From assembly GCA_945637645.1 (NCBI GenBank), contig CALZDK010000048.1, positions 1 through 11,623 of the forward strand: a stretch of 11,623 nt of DNA, given 5' to 3'. Both the position numbers and the translations under genes were made by a program. The notes under the pieces were generated by a model. It did no database searches. It was not told where the DNA came from and worked only from the letters and a program-made list of their open reading frames with translations. Each line of letters opens with the position of its first letter. Position 1 is the first letter of the stretch. Positions 1 through 5,877 of the stretch are shown here, in pieces. Source of the DNA: an uncultured Prevotella sp. Lineage in GTDB: Bacteria; Bacteroidota; Bacteroidia; Bacteroidales; Bacteroidaceae.

Positions 1-6
1 TGTGTG

Positions 7-14
7 CAAAGTTA
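7..14 (-). promoter_or_regulatory. Possible leftward promoter -7 element at window edge
   Basis: Read on the minus strand this is TAACTTTG, a full match to the Bacteroidetes -7 consensus TAnnTTTG. It would drive a gene to the left of the window. No -33 TTTG lies at the usual 19-20 bp distance, so the call rests on the -7 box alone. Confidence 0.35.
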
Positions 15-65
15 CAATAGATTCGTCAAAAACCATGCAAAAAAAGTGTTTTTTTTGTTGTTTGG

Positions 66-97
66 TTTGGCAATATGGCATCTTTTCTGTAATTTTG
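66..97 (+). promoter_or_regulatory. Promoter of the carbonic anhydrase gene
   Basis: A -33 TTTG at 66-69 and a -7 TAATTTTG at 90-97 are separated by 20 bp, which fits the Bacteroidetes housekeeping sigma factor consensus. Transcription should start near 103-105, giving a leader of about 70 nt. An AAGGA ribosome-binding site at 161-165 sits 8 nt before the ATG at 174. Confidence 0.7.
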
Positions 98-173
98 TCG
101 CAGTTTTTGCGAAGATAACAGAATGTGATGGCAAGAAACTTGAATAAAGAATGTATAAAAAAGGATTACGGAT

Positions 174-713
174 ATGATTGACGAGATTATAGAATTTAAC
201 AAGACGTTCGTAGCGGAGAAGGGCTACGAGAAATATATCACAGACAAGTATCCTGACAAGAAATTGGCAGTGTTGTCGTGTATGGACACCCGACTGACCG
301 AACTTCTTCCAGCTGCGCTTGGATTGAAGAACGGCGATGCAAAGATAATAAAGAATGCAGGAGGACTGGTTATTTCGGCTTTCGACTCAGCCATGCGCAG
401 CCTGATTGTTGCCATCTATGAGTTGGGAGTGGAGGAAATAATGGTTGTCGCCCATTCTCATTGCGGAGCCTGTCACATGAGTTTCGACCATTTCCGCCAT
501 GAAATGATAGCCCGTGGAGTGACTGACGAAACACTTGGCACCATCGAAAAATGCGGAATAGACTTGCATCACTGGCTTGAGGGATTCAAAGACACTCCCA
601 CATCGGTGAAAAAGACAGTGGAGACAATCAAGACCCATCCGCTTGTGCCAAAGGATATTGTGGTTCGTGGATTTATCATTGATTCTGAAACAGGAGAGTT
701 GGAGGAAGTTTGA
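174..713 (+). CDS. Beta-class carbonic anhydrase
   Basis: A cytoplasmic zinc enzyme that interconverts CO2 and bicarbonate, supplying bicarbonate for carboxylations and pH balance. The 179-residue protein carries the beta-class signature: C36-x-D38-x-R40 in SCMDTR, and H94-x-x-C97 in HSHC. Cys36, His94 and Cys97 are the expected zinc ligands and Asp38/Arg40 the catalytic dyad. NAGG at 61-64 is also typical of the family. There is no signal peptide. The length fits the short bacterial type rather than the ~220-residue Can/CynT type. The start is supported by AAGGA 8 nt upstream. The gene is monocistronic, has its own promoter and converges on the DUF4250 gene with only 27 bp between stop codons. 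No clear terminator hairpin is visible there. The family call is firm; the subtype is inferred. Confidence 0.93.
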   Translation: MIDEIIEFNKTFVAEKGYEKYITDKYPDKKLAVLSCMDTRLTELLPAALGLKNGDAKIIKNAGGLVISAFDSAMRSLIVAIYELGVEEIMVVAHSHCGACHMSFDHFRHEMIARGVTDETLGTIEKCGIDLHHWLEGFKDTPTSVKKTVETIKTHPLVPKDIVVRGFIIDSETGELEEV

Positions 714-740
714 AGAGTTGACAAATCAGATCGTCTCTCT

Positions 741-947
741 CTACAAAGATTCATCATAGCCAACTGGTCGCATTTGTTTTTGCACTTCGCTATATACATA
801 GCCGTAGTGCTTGAGATATTGTGTTATTTCCTGAGGGTCGCGCCCAAAGGCATAGCAGAGGGATTCAAGTGAGTCGTACTCCTCGTCTCTCAGAAGCATG
901 TTTATGCTCGACACGAGTATGTGTGGGTCTTGTGGCAGATATTCCAT
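741..947 (-). CDS. DUF4250 domain-containing small protein
   Basis: A 68-residue protein that appears to match DUF4250, a small uncharacterised family found in Bacteroidetes and Firmicutes. The hallmark is the N-terminal run of the form LPQDPHILVSSINMLLRDEE, followed by a helix-turn-helix-like stretch (SLESLCYAFGRDPQEI, about residues 27-42) and a conserved GYVYSE near residue 49. It has no signal peptide, membrane segment or cysteine cluster. The middle resembles a small DNA-binding fold, but that is only an impression and no function is established. It is the last gene of a three-gene leftward operon, 13 bp after the YgbA-like gene, so it is probably co-transcribed. Family assignment is from memory of the motif, without a profile search. 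Confidence 0.8.
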   Translation of the reverse strand: MEYLPQDPHILVSSINMLLRDEEYDSLESLCYAFGRDPQEITQYLKHYGYVYSEVQKQMRPVGYDESL

Positions 948-960
948 AATAATGTGACTT

Positions 961-1287
961 TTATTGGTTCAACACTTTTGAGTAAACCATCTCACGATAC
1001 AGATGCCTTAGGGCAGCAATGGGATGGTAGATAATCATTCTTGGTCCCGACCATCGCATTACCATCCTGATACGCTCTTTCATCTCTGGCCGATAGCAAT
1101 GCACAGGACATTTCTTGCATGTGGGCTTTTGCTCGCCAAAACGGCATCTGTCGAGTCGGCAGTGGGCATAGTCCAACAGTTCCTTGCAGCTTGGGCATAG
1201 CTTGTCGTTGCCTTCGCGCTTCAGGCAATAGAGGCGTATCATCTGCTCCACCACCGCCTTTTCTTCCTCTATACGAGTGTGCTTCAT
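961..1287 (-). CDS. ygbA: YgbA-like nitrous oxide-stimulated promoter family protein
   Basis: A 108-residue Cys-rich protein of the YgbA_NO family. In enterobacteria ygbA belongs to the NsrR nitric-oxide regulon and has been linked to recovery from NO stress; its biochemistry is unsettled. Eight cysteines are seen at residues 21, 31, 34, 43, 48, 57, 60 and 64. They include CPSC and CKKCPVHC, which looks like a metal or Fe-S site. The family end motif is visible as MRWSGPRMIIYHPIAALRHL at about 77-96. It has no signal peptide, so it is probably cytosolic. It starts 4 bp after the DUF2461 stop and precedes the DUF4250 gene by 13 bp, which implies co-transcription and perhaps translational coupling. 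The family assignment is good; an NO role here is transferred knowledge. Confidence 0.85.
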   Translation of the reverse strand: MKHTRIEEEKAVVEQMIRLYCLKREGNDKLCPSCKELLDYAHCRLDRCRFGEQKPTCKKCPVHCYRPEMKERIRMVMRWSGPRMIIYHPIAALRHLYREMVYSKVLNQ

Positions 1288-1291
1288 TTTG

Positions 1292-1972
1292 TCAATCTTC
1301 TTTGTAATCCACCGCCCTGTTGATATAGTCGTTGAAAGGCTTTACGGTTTTGAACAGTTCAACCACTCGCGAGACGAGATTGGGCTGAAGAATGAAATCG
1401 TCGTCGAGATAAGTAACCAAAGAGAAACTTTTCAGTCGCATGAAGTCTGCGTAAGGAGCGTCGGCAGGATATTCCTTTGGCACTCGCTTCAGAGCTCCGT
1501 CCATATCAACTCTGAACGAAGGGTCAGCCACGTCGAGCACATCTTGCTTAAATTCCTCCCAGCCAAAGCTGATGTCCTCGCGAAGCATCTTTACCACGCG
1601 TGGTTCGTAGCAATAGTTTCCCGATGCAATCATGTGGCAATGAGGATAGTCCTCTCCTGAGCCAGTGCCCACATGGAAGTAATATCCTGCGTGCATGGAC
1701 TTCTTTCCGCCTTTTGACAGGAACACGCCGAAATGGGTCTTGTATGGGCTTTTGTCGGCACTGAACCTTGTGTCGCGATAGATGCGATAGGTGCAGTCCT
1801 TAACGGACAAGTGAGCTATGTCAGGGTCGAACTGCCCTACGGTTTCAATCAGTTTCCCGCAAAACTCATACCATCTGGCGAGCATCGTTTGATAACGTTG
1901 CTTGTTAGCTGCAAACCACTCCTTATTATTGTTGCACGACAAGTCGCGCAGAAAATCTATTATATCTTTCAT
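1292..1972 (-). CDS. DUF2461 domain-containing protein
   Basis: A 226-residue member of the DUF2461 (TIGR02453) family, whose function is unknown. The hallmarks are NNNKEWFAANKQRY near the N terminus (about 13-26) and RDTRFSADKSPYK followed by HFGVFLSKGG and a GYYFHVG strand in the middle. Family members are usually 210-230 residues, so the length fits. No signal peptide or membrane segment is seen. A longer reading frame begins at a TTG at 1994-1996. That TTG lies inside the -7 promoter box (1994-2001), so it would be at or upstream of the transcript start. The ATG at 1970-1972 is preferred; it gives the canonical beginning MKDIIDFL. This is the first gene of the leftward DUF2461-ygbA-DUF4250 operon. 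Confidence 0.88.
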   Translation of the reverse strand: MKDIIDFLRDLSCNNNKEWFAANKQRYQTMLARWYEFCGKLIETVGQFDPDIAHLSVKDCTYRIYRDTRFSADKSPYKTHFGVFLSKGGKKSMHAGYYFHVGTGSGEDYPHCHMIASGNYCYEPRVVKMLREDISFGWEEFKQDVLDVADPSFRVDMDGALKRVPKEYPADAPYADFMRLKSFSLVTYLDDDFILQPNLVSRVVELFKTVKPFNDYINRAVDYKED

Positions 1973-1993
1973 TTCTTTTATGTATTCTGTGGA

Positions 1994-2001
1994 CAAAGAT
2001 A
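1994..2001 (-). promoter_or_regulatory. Promoter -7 element of the DUF2461-ygbA-DUF4250 operon
   Basis: The minus strand reads TATCTTTG, a full match to TAnnTTTG. Transcription should begin near 1986-1989, giving a leader of about 15 nt before the ATG at 1972. No good -33 TTTG lies 19-20 bp upstream, so the promoter may need an activator. No recognisable regulator site was found in the 2002-2127 stretch. Confidence 0.55.
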
Positions 2002-2127
2002 ATCAAAATACTCAATAAGAGAATAATTATCGCATCACATTTACGGGAATTTAACAAACCTTAGACTTACTGAAAATGTTTAATGTTAAGGGCGTTGATA
2101 ATAAAAGTTTTGTAATTATTGGAAATA

Positions 2128-2159
2128 TTTGCTTGTTTGGGGAAAAAGAAGTATCTTTG
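2128..2159 (+). promoter_or_regulatory. Promoter of the SprT-like gene
   Basis: A -33 TTTG at 2128-2131 and a -7 TATCTTTG at 2152-2159 are separated by 20 bp. The start of transcription should be near 2165. The 207-bp region between this gene and the DUF2461 operon also carries that operon's promoter, so the two promoters point away from each other. Confidence 0.7.
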
Positions 2160-2167
2160 CAGTTGAA

Positions 2168-2185
2168 ATGGCAAAAGGAGGATAA
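2168..2185 (+). other. Five-codon mini reading frame and AGGAGG in the SprT leader
   Basis: An ATG at 2168, within a few bases of the predicted transcript start, opens a five-codon frame (MAKGG, stop TAA at 2183-2185). It contains AGGAGG at 2176-2181, a perfect Shine-Dalgarno sequence. This motif is 22 nt from the real ATG at 2204, too far for normal use, and no in-frame alternative start exists between them. It could be chance; translation has not been shown. Confidence 0.2.
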
Positions 2186-2203
2186 AAATTAAAACAACAA
2201 ACG

Positions 2204-2884
2204 ATGAAAGCTACGATACCATATTTGGAAAAGAGATTTGAGGAGTTTAACAGGCAAATGTTCGCCGGTAGGCTGCCGAAGATTCCCATAGAGCTGAGCA
2301 ACGCCAAGACTTTTCTTGGGCAATGTGTGTTCCAGAAGCGCAGGCGGCTGCTCGGAAAGGTGGAGCATTACAATTTCCGACTTCGCATCAGTCAGCGTTT
2401 CGACTTGTCGGAGCAGGAACTGGAGGACACGTTGATACACGAAATGATACATTATTATATAGGTGTGAACAAACTGAAGGACACGTCTGCACATGGGCAG
2501 ATATTCCGGGATATGATGAACACCATAAACGAGAAGTATGGCAGACACCTGACAATATCGCACAAATGCACCAACGAGCAGAAAGAGCAGGCTATAGACA
2601 AACGCAAGCGTTGGCATGTGGTGGCGGTGGTTGACTTCAGAAACGGGAAAACCGGTGTGAAGGTGTTACCAAGGGTGTTGCCGAGAATTCTTAATTATTA
2701 TAATAAGGTGGGAAGTGACAAACAGGTGGCAGGAATAAGTCTCTACATGACCAACGACATCTATTTCAACCGTTTCCCAAACTCAGGCGCTCTGACAGCC
2801 ACTTATGTTGACAGGGACACTGTGATGGGGAAACTGAAGGATGCAAACGTGATAAGATGTGACGGGAAACAGATTGCATACTAA
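2204..2884 (+). CDS. SprT-like zinc metalloprotease domain protein
   Basis: A 226-residue protein with a SprT-like domain, the fold shared by bacterial SprT and the eukaryotic SPRTN DNA-protein crosslink protease. The zinc site is visible as HEMIH (residues 79-83) with the third ligand probably His97 in AHGQIF. The region before it (EEFNRQMFAGRLP, about 13-25) matches the usual N-terminal helix and loop of the family. The CxxC zinc ribbon found after the SprT domain in many members is absent, and the last ~90 residues are not recognised. There is no signal peptide, so a cytosolic role is expected. Substrate and role are unknown; DNA-protein crosslink repair is only an analogy. It has its own promoter and is followed after 60 bp by the M3 peptidase gene, which also has its own promoter. 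Confidence 0.85.
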   Translation: MKATIPYLEKRFEEFNRQMFAGRLPKIPIELSNAKTFLGQCVFQKRRRLLGKVEHYNFRLRISQRFDLSEQELEDTLIHEMIHYYIGVNKLKDTSAHGQIFRDMMNTINEKYGRHLTISHKCTNEQKEQAIDKRKRWHVVAVVDFRNGKTGVKVLPRVLPRILNYYNKVGSDKQVAGISLYMTNDIYFNRFPNSGALTATYVDRDTVMGKLKDANVIRCDGKQIAY

Positions 2885-2888
2885 AAAG

Positions 2889-2919
2889 TTGTGTGAATAG
2901 AAAAAAAGTTGTAACTTTG
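2889..2919 (+). promoter_or_regulatory. Promoter of the M3 peptidase gene
   Basis: A -33 TTG at 2889-2891 and a -7 TAACTTTG at 2912-2919 are separated by 20 bp. The element starts only 5 bp after the SprT-like stop codon. The leader would be about 20 nt, with no strong Shine-Dalgarno sequence before the ATG at 2945. Confidence 0.7.
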
Positions 2920-2944
2920 CCAGTAATTTAAAAAACATAACGAT

Positions 2945-5038
2945 ATGAGAAAAACAATTATCACAACCTGCGCTGCGGCAATAGTCTGCGGCAGCGCCCT
3001 TGCCAAGGGCGACAACCCGTTCTTTGGCAAGTATTCGTCGCCTTACGGCATTCCTCCGTTCGACAAGATTAAGGTGGAGCACTACAAGCCTGCCTTCATA
3101 AAGGGAATGGAGGAGCAGAAGAAAGAGATAGAGGCAATAGTGAAGAACAAGAAGACGGCAACGTTTGAGAACACCATTGTGGCTCTCGACCGCAGCGGGA
3201 AACTGCTCAACAAGGTGAGCAGCGTGTTCTATGGACAGAACAGTGCCAACACCAATGCGGAGATGCAGGCCGTCAGCCGTGAGCTGTCGCCCCTGCTGTC
3301 GAAACATTCCGACGACATAACGATGAACGCGGAACTGTTTAAACGTGTGAAATATGTGTATGACAACCAGGAGAAGATGAATCTCGACAAGGAGCAGAAA
3401 AAACTACTTGAAGAGACCTACAAGGACTTTGTGCGCAGCGGTGCCAACCTAAATGCCGAGCAACAGCAGAGGCTTAGGGAGCTGAATGCCGAAATATCGA
3501 TGTTGCAGCTCACCTTCGGACAGAACATGCTTGCCGAGACCAATGCCTTCAAACTCGTTGTTGACAATGAGGCAGACCTTGCCGGACTGCCACAAAACCT
3601 CATAGCCAACGCCGCTGAATCAGCCAAGGAGGCGGGATTGGAAGGCAAGTGGGTGTTCACTCTCCACAACCCGAGCGTGATGCCTTTCCTGCAGTATTCC
3701 GAAAGACGTGAGTTGCGTGAGAGAATGTTCAAGGGCTACACAAGCCGCGGAAGCCACGGAAACGCAAACGACAATCGCGACATTATACGCCGACTGCTGA
3801 AAGTGCGTGCCGAGAAGGCTCATCTTATGGGATTCAAGGATTATGCCTCCATGGCACTCGACACACGAATGGCAAAAACCTCTGACGCCGTGTATGAACT
3901 GCTCGACCAGGTGTGGAAACCCGCATTGGCAAAGGCAAAGGAAGAACTTGCCGACATTCAGACTGAGATGGCAAAAGACGGACGCGACTTTGAGGCTGAG
4001 GGCTGGGACTGGCGCTACTATGCCGACCGTGCCAAGCGTGCAAAATACAGCTTCGACGAGAACGAGCTTCGCCCTTATCTTGAGCTGAACAACGTGCGCG
4101 ACGGAATGTTCTACTGTGCCAACCGCCTCTATGGAATAACATTCAAGCCGCTGAAAAACGTTCCTCTGCCACATCCCGACGCACAGTCTTTCGAGTGCCG
4201 CGACGCTGATGGCAGTCTGCTTGGCGTATTGTTCCTCGATTTCTTCCCACGAGCCTCGAAGCGGGGTGGGGCATGGTGTGGCACTTATCGCAGCCAGTCG
4301 TACGAGAACGGCAAGAAGGTGACACCAGTGGTGACAATAGTTTGCAACTTCACCAAGCCTGCAGCCGGACAGCCTGCTTTGCTCAGTGCCGACGAGACAA
4401 GTACCATGTTCCATGAGTTTGGACATGCCCTTCACAATTTCTTCAAGGACGTTCACTATCAGGGTGTATCGGGTGTTCCACGCGATTTCGTAGAGCTTCC
4501 CTCTCAGGTTAACGAGCACTGGGCTTTCGCTCCTGAGGTGCTGAAGGTTTATGCCAAGCACTACAAGACGGGTGAGATCATGCCACAGGAACTTGTTGAG
4601 AAACTTGACCGCAGCGGAAAATACGGACAAGGTTTCGCCACCGTAGAGTATGTTGCTGCATCGCTGCTCGACATGGACTATCATGTGCAGGAAGTGCCCG
4701 AAGATGTTGACCTTTTGGATTTCGAGCGACGTACACTTGTCTCTCGTGGACTGCTGAGCCAGATACCTCCACGCTATCGCACCACCTATTTCAATCACAC
4801 CATGGGCGGAGGCTATACTGCGGGCTATTATAGCTATATGTGGGCAGAAGTGCTCGAGGCCGACGCTTTCGAGGCATATAAGGAAACTGGCGACATCTTC
4901 AACAAGGAAGTGGCAACGAAATTCCGTAAATATATTCTTACACCTGGAGGCATCGACGATGCTATGGACATGTATGTGAACTTCCGCGGAAAGAAGCCAA
5001 GCATAGAGCCTTTGCTTAAGAACAGGGGATTGAAATAA
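2945..5038 (+). CDS. dcp: M3 family metallopeptidase, peptidyl-dipeptidase Dcp-like, secreted
   Basis: A zinc oligopeptidase that most likely removes C-terminal dipeptides from short peptides. The 697 residues match the usual ~680-700 of Dcp. HEFGHALH begins at His490, giving ligands His490 and His494, with Glu491 catalytic and the third ligand Glu517 in DFVELPSQ. The substrate-side motif near the end, GGGYTAGYYSYMWAE, is classic for Dcp/oligopeptidase A. The N terminus is a signal peptide: positive MRK, a hydrophobic alanine-rich core, and ALA-K cleavage around residue 20. A cysteine at 15 lies in the core but does not form a good lipobox. A periplasmic location is therefore likely, unlike cytoplasmic E. 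coli Dcp. The hairpin at 5052-5081 starts 14 nt after the stop. Dcp rather than oligopeptidase A is inferred from overall similarity. Confidence 0.93.
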   Translation: MRKTIITTCAAAIVCGSALAKGDNPFFGKYSSPYGIPPFDKIKVEHYKPAFIKGMEEQKKEIEAIVKNKKTATFENTIVALDRSGKLLNKVSSVFYGQNSANTNAEMQAVSRELSPLLSKHSDDITMNAELFKRVKYVYDNQEKMNLDKEQKKLLEETYKDFVRSGANLNAEQQQRLRELNAEISMLQLTFGQNMLAETNAFKLVVDNEADLAGLPQNLIANAAESAKEAGLEGKWVFTLHNPSVMPFLQYSERRELRERMFKGYTSRGSHGNANDNRDIIRRLLKVRAEKAHLMGFKDYASMALDTRMAKTSDAVYELLDQVWKPALAKAKEELADIQTEMAKDGRDFEAEGWDWRYYADRAKRAKYSFDENELRPYLELNNVRDGMFYCANRLYGITFKPLKNVPLPHPDAQSFECRDADGSLLGVLFLDFFPRASKRGGAWCGTYRSQSYENGKKVTPVVTIVCNFTKPAAGQPALLSADETSTMFHEFGHALHNFFKDVHYQGVSGVPRDFVELPSQVNEHWAFAPEVLKVYAKHYKTGEIMPQELVEKLDRSGKYGQGFATVEYVAASLLDMDYHVQEVPEDVDLLDFERRTLVSRGLLSQIPPRYRTTYFNHTMGGGYTAGYYSYMWAEVLEADAFEAYKETGDIFNKEVATKFRKYILTPGGIDDAMDMYVNFRGKKPSIEPLLKNRGLK

Positions 5039-5042
5039 ATTG

Positions 5043-5081
5043 AAAATAAAATGGGAATCTATCTTCTCAGACCGATTCCCA
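5043..5081 (-). terminator. Rho-independent terminator, minus strand
   Basis: TGGGAATC at 5052-5059 pairs perfectly with GATTCCCA at 5074-5081 around a 14-nt loop. Read leftward, the stem is followed by TTTTATTTT (5051-5043), a good U-tract. Read rightward it is followed by AATTAGG, so on the plus strand it would be a weak terminator for the M3 gene. It could end both the candidate small RNA and read-through from maf. Confidence 0.65.
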
Positions 5082-5122
5082 ATTAGGAAAATGATAAATA
5101 TAGATTAAAATTACTAGTTGTC
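5043..5122 (-). ncRNA. Candidate ~80-nt small RNA
   Basis: A complete leftward promoter at 5128-5158 has no protein gene in front of it. The only thing downstream is a terminator hairpin with a U-tract ending near 5043, before the antisense 3' end of the M3 gene. The implied transcript starts near 5122 and is about 80 nt: an AU-rich 5' half of about 40 nt, then the terminal hairpin with loop GGUCUGAGAAGAUA. The layout is that of a typical intergenic small RNA, but expression is not shown and no known RNA family is recognised. The alternative is that the hairpin merely terminates the maf operon and the promoter match is chance in AT-rich DNA. Confidence 0.35.
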
Positions 5123-5127
5123 GTATG

Positions 5128-5158
5128 CAAAATTAGTGTGTAATTCCGACACTACAAA
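5128..5158 (-). promoter_or_regulatory. Orphan leftward promoter in the dcp-maf intergenic region
   Basis: On the minus strand a -33 TTTG (5158-5155) and a -7 TAATTTTG (5135-5128) are separated by 19 bp, as good a match as any gene promoter in this window. It points toward the 3' end of the M3 gene, with no start codon of a real gene in front. Confidence 0.5.
5134..5154. repeat. Inverted repeat inside the orphan promoter
   Basis: TAGTGT (5134-5139) and ACACTA (5149-5154) form a 6-bp inverted repeat with a 9-nt centre. It exactly fills the spacer between the -33 and -7 boxes and touches the TA of the -7 box. That position would suit an operator; it may also be chance. Confidence 0.35.
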
Positions 5159-5203
5159 ATAATATCGATTAAATCATTGTCAAATTAAATCTTATTAACA
5201 TGA

Positions 5204-5212
5204 GGGGGGGGG
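5204..5212. repeat. Nine-base G homopolymer in an AT-rich gap
   Basis: A run of nine Gs lies in otherwise AT-rich DNA, flanked by direct copies of ATTAAC at 5194-5199 and 5215-5220. It is 20 bp past the maf stop codon on the maf transcript. Such tracts can change length by slipped-strand mispairing and are also prone to sequencing error. No reading frame or promoter depends on it visibly. Confidence 0.7.
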
Positions 5213-5232
5213 TAATTAACAAAAAAACTTGT

Positions 5233-5814
5233 TTATAGAGATTTCAGTTCGGTGTAGATTCGTTGAACTGGCAATCCCATTACGTTGTAGTAGCTTCCAC
5301 TCAACGAGGTGACGCCAATGAATCCTATCCACTCCTGAATGCCGTATGCCCCAGCCTTGTCGAAGGGCTTGTAGCGTTCTACATAGTATTCTATTTCCTC
5401 GTCGGTGAGTTGTGAAAACGAAACATCGGTGGAAACGGAGAAGCTACGGTGGACATCGCGTCCAGTGATGCACACGCCTGTTACCACGCAGTGGGTCTTG
5501 CCGCTAATGTCACGGATCATTTCCTTTGCTTCGGCAGCGTCGTGTGGCTTGCCGAGTATCTTGTTGCCTACAATCACCACTGTGTCTGCCGTGATTATCA
5601 GGTCGTCGGCATGCAATAGGCTCTTGTATGCCTTGGCCTTTTTCTCAGCTATGTATTCCGCCACTTCTGTTGCCGGAAGGGTAGGCGAATAGCTCTCGTC
5701 GATATCGGGCAACACCTTTACAGTGAATTCTATTCCGAGACCCGCAAGAAGCTCGCGACGGCGCGGTGAGTTGCTCGCGAGCACTATGTTGTATTTCTTC
5801 AGATTGTCTAACAT
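5233..5814 (-). CDS. maf: Maf family nucleotide pyrophosphatase (YhdE-type, dTTP/UTP)
   Basis: A cytosolic house-cleaning enzyme that hydrolyses nucleoside triphosphates (for the YhdE type dTTP, UTP and modified pyrimidines) to monophosphates plus pyrophosphate. The 193-residue length is standard. Visible signatures are LASNSPRRREL (12-22), ADTVV with Asp77, the LGKP loop (87-90), DKAGAYGIQ and SGSYYNVMGLP toward the C terminus. The last two, together with the sequence around them, resemble E. coli YhdE more than YceF, hence the subtype. It is the last gene of a leftward operon, 63 bp after the kdsC-like stop. That gap contains a small hairpin. The older name, septum formation inhibitor, comes from overexpression effects in Bacillus subtilis. 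Confidence 0.93.
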   Translation of the reverse strand: MLDNLKKYNIVLASNSPRRRELLAGLGIEFTVKVLPDIDESYSPTLPATEVAEYIAEKKAKAYKSLLHADDLIITADTVVIVGNKILGKPHDAAEAKEMIRDISGKTHCVVTGVCITGRDVHRSFSVSTDVSFSQLTDEEIEYYVERYKPFDKAGAYGIQEWIGFIGVTSLSGSYYNVMGLPVQRIYTELKSL

Positions 5815-5830
5815 ATTGTATATAAGTTTC

Positions 5831-5847
5831 GCATGTCTGCGACATGC
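5831..5847. repeat. Perfect 7-bp hairpin between kdsC-like gene and maf
   Basis: GCATGTC (5831-5837), a TGC loop, and GACATGC (5841-5847) form a compact hairpin 16 bp upstream of the maf start codon. No U-tract follows it on the minus strand, so it is not a standard terminator. A second short inverted repeat, TGTCA-GT-TGACA, is directly adjacent at 5848-5859. These could affect RNA processing or maf translation, or be a protein-binding site; function unknown. Confidence 0.5.
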
Positions 5848-5877
5848 TGTCAGTTGACAAATTGGCGAGTTGTTACT

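Noticed and set aside
714..740. Possible shared terminator between carbonic anhydrase and the DUF4250 gene
   Set aside because: No inverted repeat of useful length with a U-tract could be found in or around the 27-bp gap.
2051..2090. TTAACA ... TGTTAA arms in the DUF2461/SprT divergent region
   Set aside because: The arms are almost 30 bp apart and AT-rich; chance pairing is the simplest explanation.
3620..4798. Long open frame of 392 codons on the minus strand inside the M3 peptidase gene
   Set aside because: It lies entirely antisense to a clear, full-length Dcp-like coding region. Its translation shows no recognisable domain and it has no promoter; it follows from the codon bias of the real gene.
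5218..5233. AACAA / TTGTT stem just after the maf stop codon as a maf terminator
   Set aside because: Only five A/T-rich pairs; too weak to call.
5200..5238. Short plus-strand frame starting ATG-AGG through the G9 tract
   Set aside because: Only 12 codons with no ribosome-binding site, and it runs into the antisense end of maf.
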